Assembly (NCBI RefSeq): GCF_029962835.1
Contig: NC_080577.1
Location: forward strand, 7,168,501 to 7,232,500
Origin: Magnolia sinica
Taxonomy: Eukaryota; Streptophyta; Magnoliopsida; Magnoliales; Magnoliaceae
Reading direction: 5' to 3'
DNA: 64,000 nucleotides
Shown: one piece after another, positions 11,630-22,189 of the stretch
Numbering within the stretch: position 1 is the first letter of the stretch
Layout: each line of letters opens with the position of its first letter
Notes under the pieces: model-generated
Told to the model about the DNA's origin: nothing
The model's input: only the letters and a program-made list of their open reading frames with translations
Database searches by the model: none
Position numbers and translations under genes: made by a program

Positions 11630-14600
11630 ATGTATCCTTCAAATCCCCAAGGGGAGATTTCTAGTGATGAGGGCGAAACGAAGCATTTTTGGAATGTTTC
11701 GGAATCGCCTTCCTTATTGACGGAGATGGCGATGAGTGCCAATGAGGCTTTCCAGCTCTCTGCCATGATGTCCAGTAGGACCCCAGCGGAACGCCCCATC
11801 CCGGAGGACCCCTCTATCTTGAGACATGCCCCGGGCAGGCCCACCTCCTTTTTCCCAGGGGATGACTTAGAGGAAGAATTAGGAACTTCTTAATCCGCTC
11901 TTCCTACGAGACCGATGAGGGCCGAGTTTAGGGGAACCACTAAGTTGGTCCCCCTACGGAGATCGGTTCGATTTGCTGAGTCGACAGCCGAAGAAGGAGA
12001 GGCTGCCGAGAGAGAGGAGGTCGAAGACGAACAAAAGGGGCCAGTTCCCTCAGTTTTGACTGAGATGGACTTAAATAAGATTCGAATAGGGTATCATGTC
12101 CCTGACTCAGTAATTCTTCAACTTTCACTTCCGAATGAGTTGCCTGACCATCCCCCTCTTGGGATGGTCGCAATTTTTCAAGTTGTCATGCAATGTGGCT
12201 TACATCTTCCCCTACAGCCCATTGTTCTGGATTTTCTTTCCCGACTCAGGATTGCTCCTGGGCAGATTGTCCCGAATGTGTGGAGGAACTTGTTTGGATG
12301 TGCAGTGTTGTGGGCCGAGACTGAGCAGCCCCCACTAACTGTGGACGAGTTCCTCTATCTATACCAAGTTCGGCCAAATACTTCGCAGCCTGGCTAGTAT
12401 TTTTTGAGTGCTTGGCGAAACAAGGGTAGTTCTTTGATAACCGACCCTCCTATCTCTAACAAGCATTGGAGAGAGAGGTGGTTCTGGGCATGCGGTCGCT
12501 AGGAAACTGCCGAGCCTGGGTTATTCAAATCCCTCCTTCCCCGGGTGTTCTCTAAAGCAGGTGACTCGGCACGCCTTTTTCCTTGTCTCGTTTTGCTAAC
12601 CTCCTATTGAGTCTAACTGAACATCTTCTGCAGATATCTCTAAGAGAAAGCTGAAGCTAGCAACCAACGCTTTAGCTCAAATCAGAGACTTGTGGAAGTT
12701 GAGCCCGGAAGACAGGTCTTGGAAGTCCCTTTTACAGCCGGAGCATCTTCTCCTCTCGGGCCTGGACTCGTCCGTGACAGGTAACTTTAAATTATTCAGG
12801 CACATTCTTCTTGAGTTTTTCTGATTCTGTGTTTTGTCTGACACAGAAATGGCCGAAGGTCGACCCCTCTTGAGGTCGTCGAAGTTAAAAGCTCCCCCTA
12901 GGTCAGTCCTTTTGTTGGAGCCTCGACTTCCGAAGAAGGCTAAGACTGCTCCCTCGATCTCGGAGCCTTCCGTCCTCGTCGCCGCCCCCTCGGACGTCCC
13001 ACCCTTCGTCGATCTTTCTGACCCCGAAGAGAGGGCGGAGGACGTTCCTGCAGAGTCCCGAGCGACTCTCGAGCCAACACAGGTCGCTGAACGAGTCTCG
13101 GGACGTAGAGAGGAGCAGAGAGGGGAGAGTTCAAGGGAGGAGTCGGCTCCGCAGGAGCAATCCTCCTTCCGTCGGGCCGTGACAGATATGGTGCCTTAGG
13201 CTGTTTCGACAGGGAGCGAAAGGGAATTCGCTTCCATCTTCGAAGCTCCTGGGAGTCGGATACTCTCCCATGCTGCAAAGGTCATGATTCAGGTGTGGTT
13301 TCTAATTTTGTTCTCTAGCTCCTTATCTCTTTCAGCTTTAATCGGACTTAGTAAAAAAAAATTGTGCAACTCCCTACTGAGGGCCAGCGTAGACCTGACC
13401 AAGGCTGAGAAGGCTCAGAAAAATGTGGCGGACGTCGAAGCAGCTCAGAGATGGGCAGCAAAGGTAGAAGCCCAACTTGAGATAGTGATGAGTATCGAAT
13501 ATCGCATATCAGACCCAGTAATTTCCTGATTTTACATACATGATAATGTTTAATGCTAGATTTTACTCGTGTTTTTGTTACAGGATGAAATCAGGAGTGT
13601 GTATTGAAAGATGATGTTAAAAACATGGATTTAGCACTCCAAAATTACCAGAGCACGGGATAGATTCCAGAAAACCAATAGTGAAGATTTTACACGCCTG
13701 GGATTTGAGGAAAGCAAGCCAAAGGGGCCCGAAGGACGTCCAGAATGCAAGATCACATGGTTTCTACCATCCGATCAACTCGAAACTTCATACATGTGAT
13801 GGGGGCCATAAATTAACCGTACATATTAAATTTCAGCCATTGAGGATCTCGGGAAGTGGTCCAACGGACAGATCAGCCCATTAATCTTCACTTTGGGGCC
13901 CACCTGATATTTGGAACTGCCTCAAACTTAGTTTTGGACATGGGAAAGGCATTGAGAACCAGGGGATTCCAGATCTGGAGCAAGGGAGAGAAGAAAGAAG
14001 AGAGAGAGAGATTGTTTGGTTTGACGTTTTTTTTATGAATTTTATTTAATATTTTTTATGGATTTTATGGGTCACTAATCTCTCAGCTAGGGCTGAGATG
14101 AAGCCCCTAATTTGATTAGCTCTTGTATTGGATTTACTTTGAATTTCAATTAATTTGTTTCTTTCTTTAAGTGGGCTTTATGGGTTTAAATTCTATACTT
14201 CTCCATCTATGAACTTGAACAAAGTATATATATGGATGTTGTTTGGATGCTTATTATAGGTGCTTGTGTCTGATCAAGAACAGGTTTCCTATAGAGGAAG
14301 AAACAGGATGCTTTAATGAATTGTACATCCCTTATGCCCGACCAAGGATATGGGATATGTCATTCATGGCATTGCTTAAAGGAATTAGACAGTCTGTATG
14401 CCCGATTAAGGACACAGATTGTGCTTTCTCTATTTAAGTGGTATCAATTTAGATCAAGGTGAATCAACAGACAAAACAAGGGTTAGGATGATTAGGGGTG
14501 GATTCGAAAGTCCTAGTGCTCTCTTTCTGATTGAATTTTCTTCCCTGTTCTTAATTGTTTTTTTTCCCTAAAATTGTGCTTAGTAGTTCATTCCATTATC

Positions 14601-15204
14601 TGTTGGATTAGTTAAGGAGAGTCATAGATTTGAATTGTGACGACCAGTCCTCGTGGGAACGATCTCGTAATACATACCGTATCTGCATCTGATTCGTATA
14701 CTTGCGAGTTTAAATATCATTTAAATCGTGTTGGTTTAAATAAAACATCAGATAGCCTCTACTAGGGTCAGCTATTTGACTGGCGAGTTGAGCTTGGCTC
14801 AGAAGGTGACTGAAGACGCTAGAGCCGAATGTGCTCGGATGGCTCAGCTGCTGAAAGGGGCCACTGATGAGAGTCGGCAACTTCGCATGGCTCGTGACAC
14901 CTCCGAAGATAAGCTAATCCGGCTGAAGGCCGATACCAAAGCGGCGCTCGAGGTGGCCAAGAAAGAGGCGGGAGAGAAGGCCGTAAAAGACTTCCTTGAA
15001 TCTCGAGAGTTCGAGGACGAGAGAGACCTCCTATATGCGAGCGGGTACCGAACTTGCATTGAAGGGGTGAAGCAATTTTTCCCGACCTTGACCTCTCAAA
15101 TTTTGAAGATGGGCCTCCCGAGGATCCAGCGGCTGAGCCTGACGACGTTGCGGTTGGTGCCGGAGCCGAGCCTGAAGCGACTCAGGCTCCAGAGTTCATT
15201 CTGA
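11630..15204 (+). pseudogene. Antisense accessory gene of the Tat element (gypsy-type Transposase_28-like protein)
   Basis: A plus-strand, apparently spliced gene inside the minus-strand element. Exon 1 is about 11630-12560, with the stretch GLHLPLQPIVLDFLSRL followed by IAPGQIVPNVWRNLFG. I recognise this as the plant 'putative gypsy type transposon' domain (PF04195-like). Exon 2 is 12634-12780, exon 3 is 12847-13292, and exon 4 is 13336-13485 continuing at 14756-15204. Each boundary has GT/AG with a polypyrimidine tract. The C-terminal part is charged and likely coiled coil. Breaks: TAA at 11891-11893, TAG at 12395-12397 where tryptophan is expected, another TAG near 12500, TAG at 13197, and the solo LTR at 13486-14750. 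Function unknown. It converges on the integrase gene. Confidence 0.75.
13486..14750 (+). mobile_element. Solo LTR nested in the Tat element's antisense gene
   Basis: 1265 bp, beginning TGATG and ending CATCA (a perfect 5-bp terminal inverted repeat). It is flanked by identical GATAG (13481-13485 and 14751-14755), the 5-bp duplication of LTR retrotransposons. Near the right end it has GACCAGTCCTCGTGGGAACG, a phrase I associate with R-U5 regions of plant Ty3/gypsy LTRs, so plus orientation is likely. There is no internal coding region or second LTR. Removing it with one GATAG rejoins exon 4 of the antisense gene in frame. Confidence 0.9.
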
Positions 15205-15230
15205 ATGACCCTTGAGAGCCCTGGATCTTA

Positions 15231-15345
15231 GTTTTTGGTACCATCATTAGCTCCATTTTTTGCACTCACACCAGCTCTGCTGGGAACTTGGTTTTTGGTA
15301 CCATCATCGGCTCCATTTGTGGCACTAACACCGGCTCCGGGCAAG
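15231..15345 (+). repeat. 60-bp tandem repeat between convergent genes
   Basis: Two units, 15231-15290 and 15291-15345, both starting GTTTTTGGTACCATCAT and sharing a GCTCCATTT core. It lies between the end of the antisense gene (15204) and the end of integrase (about 15550), where transcripts of both strands should terminate. Confidence 0.75.
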
Positions 15346-15549
15346 CTCGAGAATAGCATTAACCAAAGAAGACATTCGCACGTTGTGGCCGACCTTTCTT
15401 TTACCTCTTTCTAGTCTAACAAATGTATTGTCAAAGCAAGATGTAACTCGATGTAACATGCTGATAAATGAATATGATGTTTCATTTTATTCATTTTGAC
15501 TCAGTTTACATGCCTATTTTTTTCGAGTCTTTTTCATTGCTTTGTCGTG

Positions 15550-16690
15550 CGAATTTTAGGAGTAATAAGTTTTCAGATGCTTGGCATTCCACGGGTGAGA
15601 CAGTAGTCGTCCGATCAGGTCTTCCAACTGATATGTCCCTGGTCGAATGGTGGCTGAGACGATATAGGGCCCTTCCCAGTTGGGTCCCAACATACCTGAG
15701 CAGACTTCCTTAGTATTGAGGAACGTTTTTCAGAGAACCATGTCTCTCATTCGAAAACGTCTGACCTTGACTCGGGCGTTATAGAACCGAGTAACCTACT
15801 GTTGCCGAGCTCTTTCTCTTTGTTTGTCCACAAGATCAAGTCCCAGTGTTAGGAGTTGTTCATTATCCTCTTCGTCAAATGAACTGATTTGGGCCGAAGG
15901 CAACCCAATCTCGACCGGAGTGACGGCTTCCGAGCCATAAGCAAGGGAAAAAGGAGTTTCGCCCGTAGCCGTTCGGGCTGTAGTTCGATATGCCCACAAT
16001 ATTTTCAGGAGTTCTTCAGCCCACGTTCCCTTGGCTCGGTTGAGCTTGGTCCGGAGGTGGTGTTTGATGATCTTATTGACTGCCTCAACCTACTCGTTTG
16101 TTTGAGGATGGTGAGGCGATGAATATACATTTCTGATCCCGAGGTTGCCACACATTTCTCAAAAGCTGTTATTGTCGAACTACTTTCCGTTGTCGGTAAC
16201 AATGGTGCGGGGTATTCCGAACCGACGGACAATGTTCTTTCACACAAAATCAATGATCTTTTGTTCGGTTATTCTCGCAAATGGCTCAGCCTCGGCCCAT
16301 TTCGTGAAGTAATCTACGGCCACGACAGCGAACTTAGTCTGGCCTTTTCCGACTGGGAGTAGCCCTATGATGTCGATTCCCCATTGTGCGAAGGGCTAAG
16401 GACCGGTCATGGGTGTCAATGCTTCTGGAGGTCGTCTAAGGAAAACTGTGAATCTCTGACATCTATCGCATTCCGGAACGAGCTTACTAGCGTTGTATTG
16501 GATGGTCGGCCAGTAGTATCCCTGACGCAATACCTTATGCGCGAGTGACCATCCTCCTGAATGGTTTTCACAGATCCTTTCGCGGATTTTTCGTAGTACA
16601 TAGTCCGCTTCGCTGGGGTTTAGACATCGCAGCAGTGGAGTATAATAACCTTTCTTGTATAACGTTCCATTAAATATGGTATAACGGGAG
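15550..16690 (-). pseudogene. Integrase of the Tat element
   Basis: Minus-strand reading contains WAYRTTARTATGETPFSLAY and GSEAVTPVEIGLPS (15999-15796), the hallmark C-terminal half of Ty3/gypsy integrase. After one in-frame stop (15793-15795) it continues with a GPNWEGPY motif, the usual C-terminal end. The N-terminal zinc and catalytic parts lie towards 16690 and are broken by stops and frameshifts. The domain would catalyse insertion of element DNA. This copy cannot encode it intact. Confidence 0.8.
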
Positions 16691-16704
16691 GCTCGGACCT
16701 TTAA

Positions 16705-17585
16705 TCATCGGGCCTCATCGCGATTTTCAGGTAACTCACCTTTATTGAGATATCGAACGATCGAATTAATCCAAGAAAGTTCCGAGTCGATCGTATGTAT
16801 GATCGAGCTAACCGGTTCCTCGATACTCAGCTTAGCGACGTACTTGACCGGAACAGAATTGGGTGTATCATCTTCGTCGGCGACGGCGAGTTTTACTAAC
16901 AGGTCGGCTTTAGCATTCTCTGTCCGAGGGATCCGAGTAACGACACAACATTGAAAGCATTTGATCAGTTCTTTGGCTTTCTCGATATATGCTTTTAATT
17001 GTTCTTTCCGTATTTGATATACATCGGTAACTTGGTTAATAACCAGCTGAGAATCACTGAAAACATTTAGATGCCTTACGCCCAAGCTGGCCGCGAGTCG
17101 AAGGTCGAGCAACAACGCTTCGTATTCTACTGTATTGTTTGACGCTTGAAATCCAAGTCTTAAGGCATATTGCATGTAGGTTTAATTTGGAGTTTTCAGA
17201 ACTACTCCTGCCCCGCTTGCCTTAGAATTGGAGGAACCGTCGACATATAGCTTCCAGGGTATAATGGTATGGGAGAAGCAGTAGTTGATTCTTCAATGGG
17301 CTCAGTAGAATGCTCAGTCATTGGGTTGGCCTGTGGTATTACTTCAGCAATGAAATCGGCCACAGGTTGCCCTTTGATTGCTACTCTCGGCTTATATTGA
17401 ATGTCGAACTCGCTGAGTTCGATCGCCCATTTCGTAAGTTGGCCGGATACATCTGGTTTCTGTAGAATCTGACGTAGTGGGAGATCGGTCATTATGATGA
17501 TGGTATGGGCTTGGAAATATGGTCGAAGTCGGTGCAAGGAGACTACTAGAACTAAGGCCACCTTTTCCAAGAGTGGGTATCTCAT
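16705..17585 (-). pseudogene. RNase H domains of the Tat element
   Basis: Two blocks on the minus strand. 17585-17202 holds the connection and first RNase H end (SGQLTKWAIELSEFDIQYKP). 17175-16705 holds a second RNase H-like domain with the conserved words VEYEALLLDLRLA and FSDSQLVINQV. Having two RNase H domains is a known Tat-lineage trait. A stop separates the blocks. The role is removal of RNA from the RNA-DNA hybrid during reverse transcription. Confidence 0.8.
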
Positions 17586-17589
17586 CTCC

Positions 17590-18660
17590 GCTGGTAGTAG
17601 TGCTTTGCTGACGTAGTAAACCGGCAGCTATTTTTCTTCGTGCTCATGTATCAGGGCCGAGCTAACTGCTGCCTTGGACACTGCCAAGTACAGCAACAAA
17701 GCTTCTCCTGACTCGGGTTTCGATAAGATTGGGGGAGATCCAAGATACGACTTTAACTGTTGAAACGCTGCTTCACACTCTTCCGTCTAATTCAACGCTT
17801 ACCGTCCCTTCAATTGTCTGAAGAACAGGAGACATTTATCTGTAGCTCTGGACAGGAAGCGATTAAGTGCTGCTACTCGTCTAATCAGTCTTTGTATATC
17901 TTTAATCGTCTTTGAAGACTCCATGTCAAGCAGGGCTTTTATCTTTTCCGGGTTAGCTTCTATCCCTCGCTAACTGAGTAAGAAACTGAGGAACTTTCCC
18001 AAGCTTACGCCAAAGGCGCACTTACTCGGGTTCAGTTTCATTCGGAACTTATGTAAGATGAGGAACATTTCTTCTAGGTCGGCTATGTGGTTGGTCGCGC
18101 GTACACTTTTGACGAGCATGTCATCAATGTACACTTCCATCGTTCGGCCGATCTGCCGAGCAAAAAGTCTGTTTACCAATCTCTGATAAGTTACACCAGC
18201 ATTTTTCAAACCAAACAGCATCACACGGTAACAATAAAGGCCTTTGTCAGTGACAAAGTTTATTTTAGATTTATCGGACTAATGCATTACAATTTGATTA
18301 TACCCTGAATACGCATCCATGCCCTACGGTACTATCTACCAACTGGTCTATCCTTGGAAGAGGAAAGCTATCCTTCGGGCAGGCTTTATTTACGTCGGTG
18401 TAGTCGATACAGACTCGCCATTTCCCGTTAGCTTTCTTCACCAGTACGACATTTGCTACCCATTCCGGATAGTATATCTCTTATATGAATTTTGCCTTGA
18501 GGAGCTTGCTAACCTCTTCACCTATGACTGCGTATCTTTCGGGGCCGAAAGGTCGTCGCTTCTGTCGGATTGGTCGGTAGGTCGAATCGTCATTGAGTCG
18601 ATGGGTGATCACTGACAGGTCGATTCCTTGCATATCTTCATGGCTCCAAGCAAATATGTC
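17590..18660 (-). pseudogene. Reverse transcriptase of the Tat element
   Basis: On the minus strand, 18660-18310 gives the N-terminal part with NGKWRVCIDYTDVNKACPKD. 18224-17970 gives the core with MLFGLKNAGVTYQRLVN and the catalytic YIDDM at 18131-18117. Both catalytic aspartates are kept. A frameshift and stops near 18300-18230 and 17970 break the frame between and after these blocks. It lies between protease and RNase H, as in all Ty3/gypsy elements. Confidence 0.85.
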
Positions 18661-18666
18661 AGCATA

Positions 18667-19620
18667 TCATCGGAGCAGGGCTATCAAGTTATCCCTCAAG
18701 GGTGGTCGCAGAGACGAACCAACCTGCATTGTTTTGGACTTGTCTGTCTCGACCAAGGGCACTGAAACAAGATCTTCAACTGGCTGCCCTCGTTCATGCG
18801 TCTCGACCCGAGGGTCTAGCGACTCGATCGTTGATACTTCAGTCGGAGCTTTCTCGGTGGGTCTTTTTACAGCTGTCATGTAGCAACGCCTCGCATCCTG
18901 CTGATCTCTTTTGACGACTACTACTCCCAACTCAGTCGAAAATTTCATGGAGAGGTGATACGTAGATACGACGGCCTGGAGGACACTCAGAGAGGGTCGA
19001 CCGAGTATAGCGTTGTACACGGATGACTGGTCGACTATCAAGAAATCAACCATTGTTGTCGCTTGGTGCGGATGATTCCCAGCTGTGAGCGACAGTGAAA
19101 TGATCTCTTCTGGGAGTATTTGCCCCCCCGAGAATCTGACCAATGGGGTACGGACCGGTCGTAACGTCGATCGTTCAACAGTCATCCTGTCGAATGCTTG
19201 AGTGAACAACATGTCAGCCGATGACTCAGTGTCGACAAGAATGTGAAACACCCTTCGGTTTGCTATGATCAGAGTAATGACCAATGCATCATCATGTGGA
19301 TGATAGATCCCTCGGGCATCTTCATCAGTGAATGAGATACAGTACCTTTCCTTCTTCTTTTCTTTCGAAGGCCGAGCTATGATCAGAGTGTCAGACTCAG
19401 GTCGGTTGAGGCTTCTGGCGTGATTTTTCTGGGCGTTATTTGAGTCGTTGCCGCACAGGGGTCCTCTGACTATCGTCCGGATTTCTTCCGTAGGTCGGTC
19501 ATCGCTCGGTCGTTCTTCTGTTGTCCCTGTTCTCTCAACATGTTCTTTGAGCCGGCCTTCTCGGATAAGCCTTTCGATCTCCTCCTTCAAATGATAACAA
19601 TCACTTTGTACTATGACCAT
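18667..19620 (-). pseudogene. gag C-terminus and aspartic protease of the Tat element
   Basis: Open frame of 317 residues on the minus strand, the longest intact frame of the element. Residues about 7-30 (DCYHLKEEIERLIREGRLKE) are the end of gag. The aspartic protease follows with its active-site loop at residues 130-134, reading DTESS where DTGSS is usual. The glycine-to-glutamate change should abolish activity. ILGRPSL near residue 206 is a conserved protease word. Confidence 0.82.
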
Positions 19621-19654
19621 GATCGCGATGATAGTGACAGTACTTGTCCTTATT

Positions 19655-21008
19655 TCACCGGTTTGGATTACTCCGAAGCTTATTTAGCCAACTCACGAAT
19701 CTTTCACTTTTGATTTCCATCAGCACCTGTTCTCGAGGTTTGTTAAGCGAGATGTATGTAGAGAACATTCGGTTGGGTCGCTTGCCTGACCTGCGTTCAT
19801 CGCGCGCTCGCTCGTCCTTGCGCTTGTTTCCTCCAGCCGAGTTAACCTCATTTTTGGCCGACCCTTTGGCCGTGGTTTTTGCGTTCTGGACTGCCTCGCG
19901 CAAGTTCCGCGTTTCTTCGGCGTCTGCGTATTTATCTGACTGAGTCATGAACTCCACCAAAGTTTCGGGTGGATTCTTGTCTAAGGACGCCAAGAAAGGC
20001 TTGTCCCTTACACTTTACATGATGGAGTTGAGTGCTGTTTCCTCCGAATGTTTTTGAACTTGGAGCAATTCGAAGTTAAACCGTTTGATATAATCTTTCA
20101 GCAATTCTCTCTCCTTCTGGATTATGTTGTTTAGGTGTGCTAGAGGTTTCAACTTCTTCTTCCCACCAATAAAATTGGTAAGGAAGGCGTCATTAAGTCC
20201 TGTGAAGGTTCGAATGGACTTTGGTTTCAGCTGTTTAAATCAAAGTCGAGCTACGTCAGCTAATGTGAGGGAGAAGGCTCGGCACATCACGGCATTCGAG
20301 ACATCATTTAGTTCCATGTATGTTTAGAAGCATTCGATGTGCTCGGTTGGGTCGGTTTTACCCGTGAAAGGCGTAATCTGCGAAAGACGGAAGCGTTCTG
20401 GTAATCGGACCTGCATCACTTCCTCCACGAACGGGGACGCTTTTGTCTTGGGCCGATTCTGACGCAAATCGCGACCTTGCTTCACGTTTTTGATCTCCTC
20501 CTATATCTCCCTCCTGAAATCTTGGAGGTCGGCTTTCCATGGTTCGTTACTTTCGGTCATTCCCTCGATCGGAGGCCGACTTCGTCTTCGCCGATCAATT
20601 TCATGTCGAAGGTCAGTGGGGGGCAGAACGGCAGTAGCGGAATGAGTGGGGCCCGGCTCGGATGGACCTTGGGGCTCACTTTTCTGAGAGATTGTCGGTT
20701 GCGGAGCATCAGGCTTGAGATCAACAACTTGCTGTGGGGCATTAACCGTTCAAACACCCAGCGAAACTTGCTGCCGGTGTATTTGTTCCAACAGCTGTTT
20801 CATGACGTTGATATCGGATCTGAGCTCCTGTACCTCTTTATCCAGTTGCCCATTACCTTGGTTCCTGAGTGTTCCTCGTCCCAGCGGATGTCGCTGGCCG
20901 AGCAGCGGAATTCTGGCCTTGAGTCCCTCGAACAGCATTTGCATCCGACGGCTCAACAGCGGCAGCCTCATTGGGATCTTCTAGGACCGTTCTTCTAGTA
21001 ACCACCAT
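19655..21008 (-). pseudogene. gag of the Tat element
   Basis: Probable ATG at 21008-21006, 56 bp after the primer site. The first part (to about 20360) is charged, rich in Q, R and E, and broken. The retrotransposon gag domain follows (about 20340-19700) with the pattern FTGKTDPTEH, MCRAFSLTLAD and FIGGKKKLKPLAHL, interrupted by stops at expected tryptophan or glutamine codons. It ends with a basic stretch (RRSGKRPNR). Gag forms the particle that packages element RNA. Confidence 0.78.
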
Positions 21009-21063
21009 TAAAGCACATTTTTCAACCTCTGGGTAGAGCTTAGGAAACGACTTCTTATATCGT

Positions 21064-21081
21064 TTCCCACAGACGGCGCCA
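21064..21081 (-). other. Primer binding site (tRNA-Asp type)
   Basis: Minus-strand TGGCGCCGTCTGTGGGAA, starting 3 nt after the end of the 5' LTR. The TGGCGCC start complements a tRNA ending GGCGCCA, as used by Tat and Athila elements. Its position fixes the element's orientation. Confidence 0.85.
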
Positions 21082-21084
21082 AAC

Positions 21085-21863
21085 TGTTGGTGCAAATATC
21101 TGGTCGTCCCTCGGTATACCTTTGGGTACCTGCATAGGAAGAAGACAAAGGAGACCCTGGCTAGAGCAGGGGACCCTCCGATGCCAAAATCAGGCTAGGA
21201 ATCTGGGTCTTATTGTATTAAGGGAGTTCGGGAGAGTATTTTGCGTACCTTTCATCCTTGGAGTCTCTCCTATTTATAAGAGGAGGAGGATCCCACCGTA
21301 TGGGGATTCTTTCCTGATATCTTGGAGATTTGATTTAGATGGTATTTTATTTATGGATACTTCCCAATCCCGAGAATTCGGGGATCCTTCTACAAAATTC
21401 TCGGGACGGTGTTTAAAATTACACCATCTCTCCTTTGCTTGACTCGGCCTCAATACATCCGTAATCTCGGCTGGCTTACATAGGAGATTTTTTGCCTATT
21501 ATCGGATGAAACTGGGTCGGTTCAGGGCCGATGTTTTCCTTGTATCCGATAGCCGATACTACAACCAACCTACATGGGTTGTTTTTATAGTCGGTCAGGC
21601 GACTTTCTGATTTAGGACCTTTAACAGGTCTTTTTAGACGTTGCTGCCTTATTAACTGCGTCAGCTTAATGCGTCCTATACCTGTCTAAGGCTCTCGACT
21701 CTCAACTTCAGTCGGGATTCATTTCCTACAAATCCAAACGAGTCTCTCCTTTGGCTTTATCATGCTCGATCCAAACTATAGGCTCGGATCCTTCGTTCGG
21801 TTTTAGTAGAGTTGGTCCATTCCATAACCGAGTCTTCGGACTTGTCATATTTTTTTCCCAACA
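21085..21863 (-). repeat. 5' LTR of the Tat element
   Basis: 779 bp, plus-strand reading TGTTGGTGCAAATATC to CCCAACA. About 95% identical to 10355-11142 by hand count. Confidence 0.95.
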
Positions 21864-22126
21864 AGTGTAATCGTGTAGTGAGTGAAACCAGCTTCGATGA
21901 AGATCTTTCGCCATTCATGTTCGTTCCTCTCCTTCCCACCAGTGAGAGTCATCATCAATAGATCGAAGAAGACCTGTGTCTCGGTCAACTTGTAATCGCC
22001 ATTATTCATGTTCACGACCATGTCCAGTGTAATCACCTTCCCTCCCTCTTCTTTTGAAGGGATTGCTTCCTTGCATCATCTCAGTATGTTCACGCACTCT
22101 TCGTCACTCCAATTATGTAGAACCCA
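21864..22126 (-). pseudogene. Plant O-methyltransferase, last exon (proximal piece), split by the Tat element
   Basis: Minus-strand reading after a TGCAG acceptor starts WVLHNWSDEECVNIL, where the histidine is the catalytic base of type-1 plant O-methyltransferases (COMT-like, SAM-dependent). It continues with GGKVITLDMVV, LLMMTLTGGKERNEHEW and IFIEAGFTHYTIT, all family signatures including the GKER glutamate. The exon start before 'WVLH' matches the usual intron site of this family. One in-frame TGA lies where arginine is expected (ILR*CKEAIP). The exon then meets the retrotransposon end and resumes at 10354. I found no N-terminal (SAM-binding) exon in the window, so it is a remnant or its first exon is far to the right. 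Substrate cannot be deduced. Confidence 0.88.
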
Positions 22127-22189
22127 CTGCAGTCCATTTTTGTGATTGTTAATTACCCCCTATTGGCTACAATTTAGGATTTGGATAGA

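Larger units (their letters stand above)
10355..21863 (-). mobile_element. Tat-type Ty3/gypsy LTR retrotransposon, full-length but decayed
   Basis: Minus-strand element with LTRs at both ends. In its own orientation: 5' LTR (21863-21085), primer site, gag, protease, reverse transcriptase, RNase H, integrase, a region with an antisense gene, polypurine tract, 3' LTR (11142-10355). Length is 11.5 kb, or about 10.2 kb without the nested solo LTR. Assignment to the Tat lineage rests on the GGCGCC tRNA-Asp-type primer site, a second RNase H-like domain and the long antisense-coding region before the 3' LTR, all known traits of Tat elements. My hand count gives about 42 substitutions over about 775 aligned LTR bases, roughly 5% divergence. 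Stops and frameshifts make it non-autonomous. It lies inside an O-methyltransferase exon. Confidence 0.93.

Noticed and set aside
11407-11844. 145-codon minus-strand frame over the antisense gene
   Set aside because: It mirrors the plus-strand coding frame and has no known domain; the plus strand has the promoter, domain and splice signals.
12834-13278. Opposed frames in the arginine/serine-rich exon 3 region
   Set aside because: The plus frame belongs to exon 3 of the antisense gene; the minus frame is its shadow.
11630-15204. Antisense gene as an ordinary host gene captured by the element
   Set aside because: Its domain is one I associate with gypsy-type plant elements, and the position between integrase and 3' LTR matches known extra frames of Tat elements.
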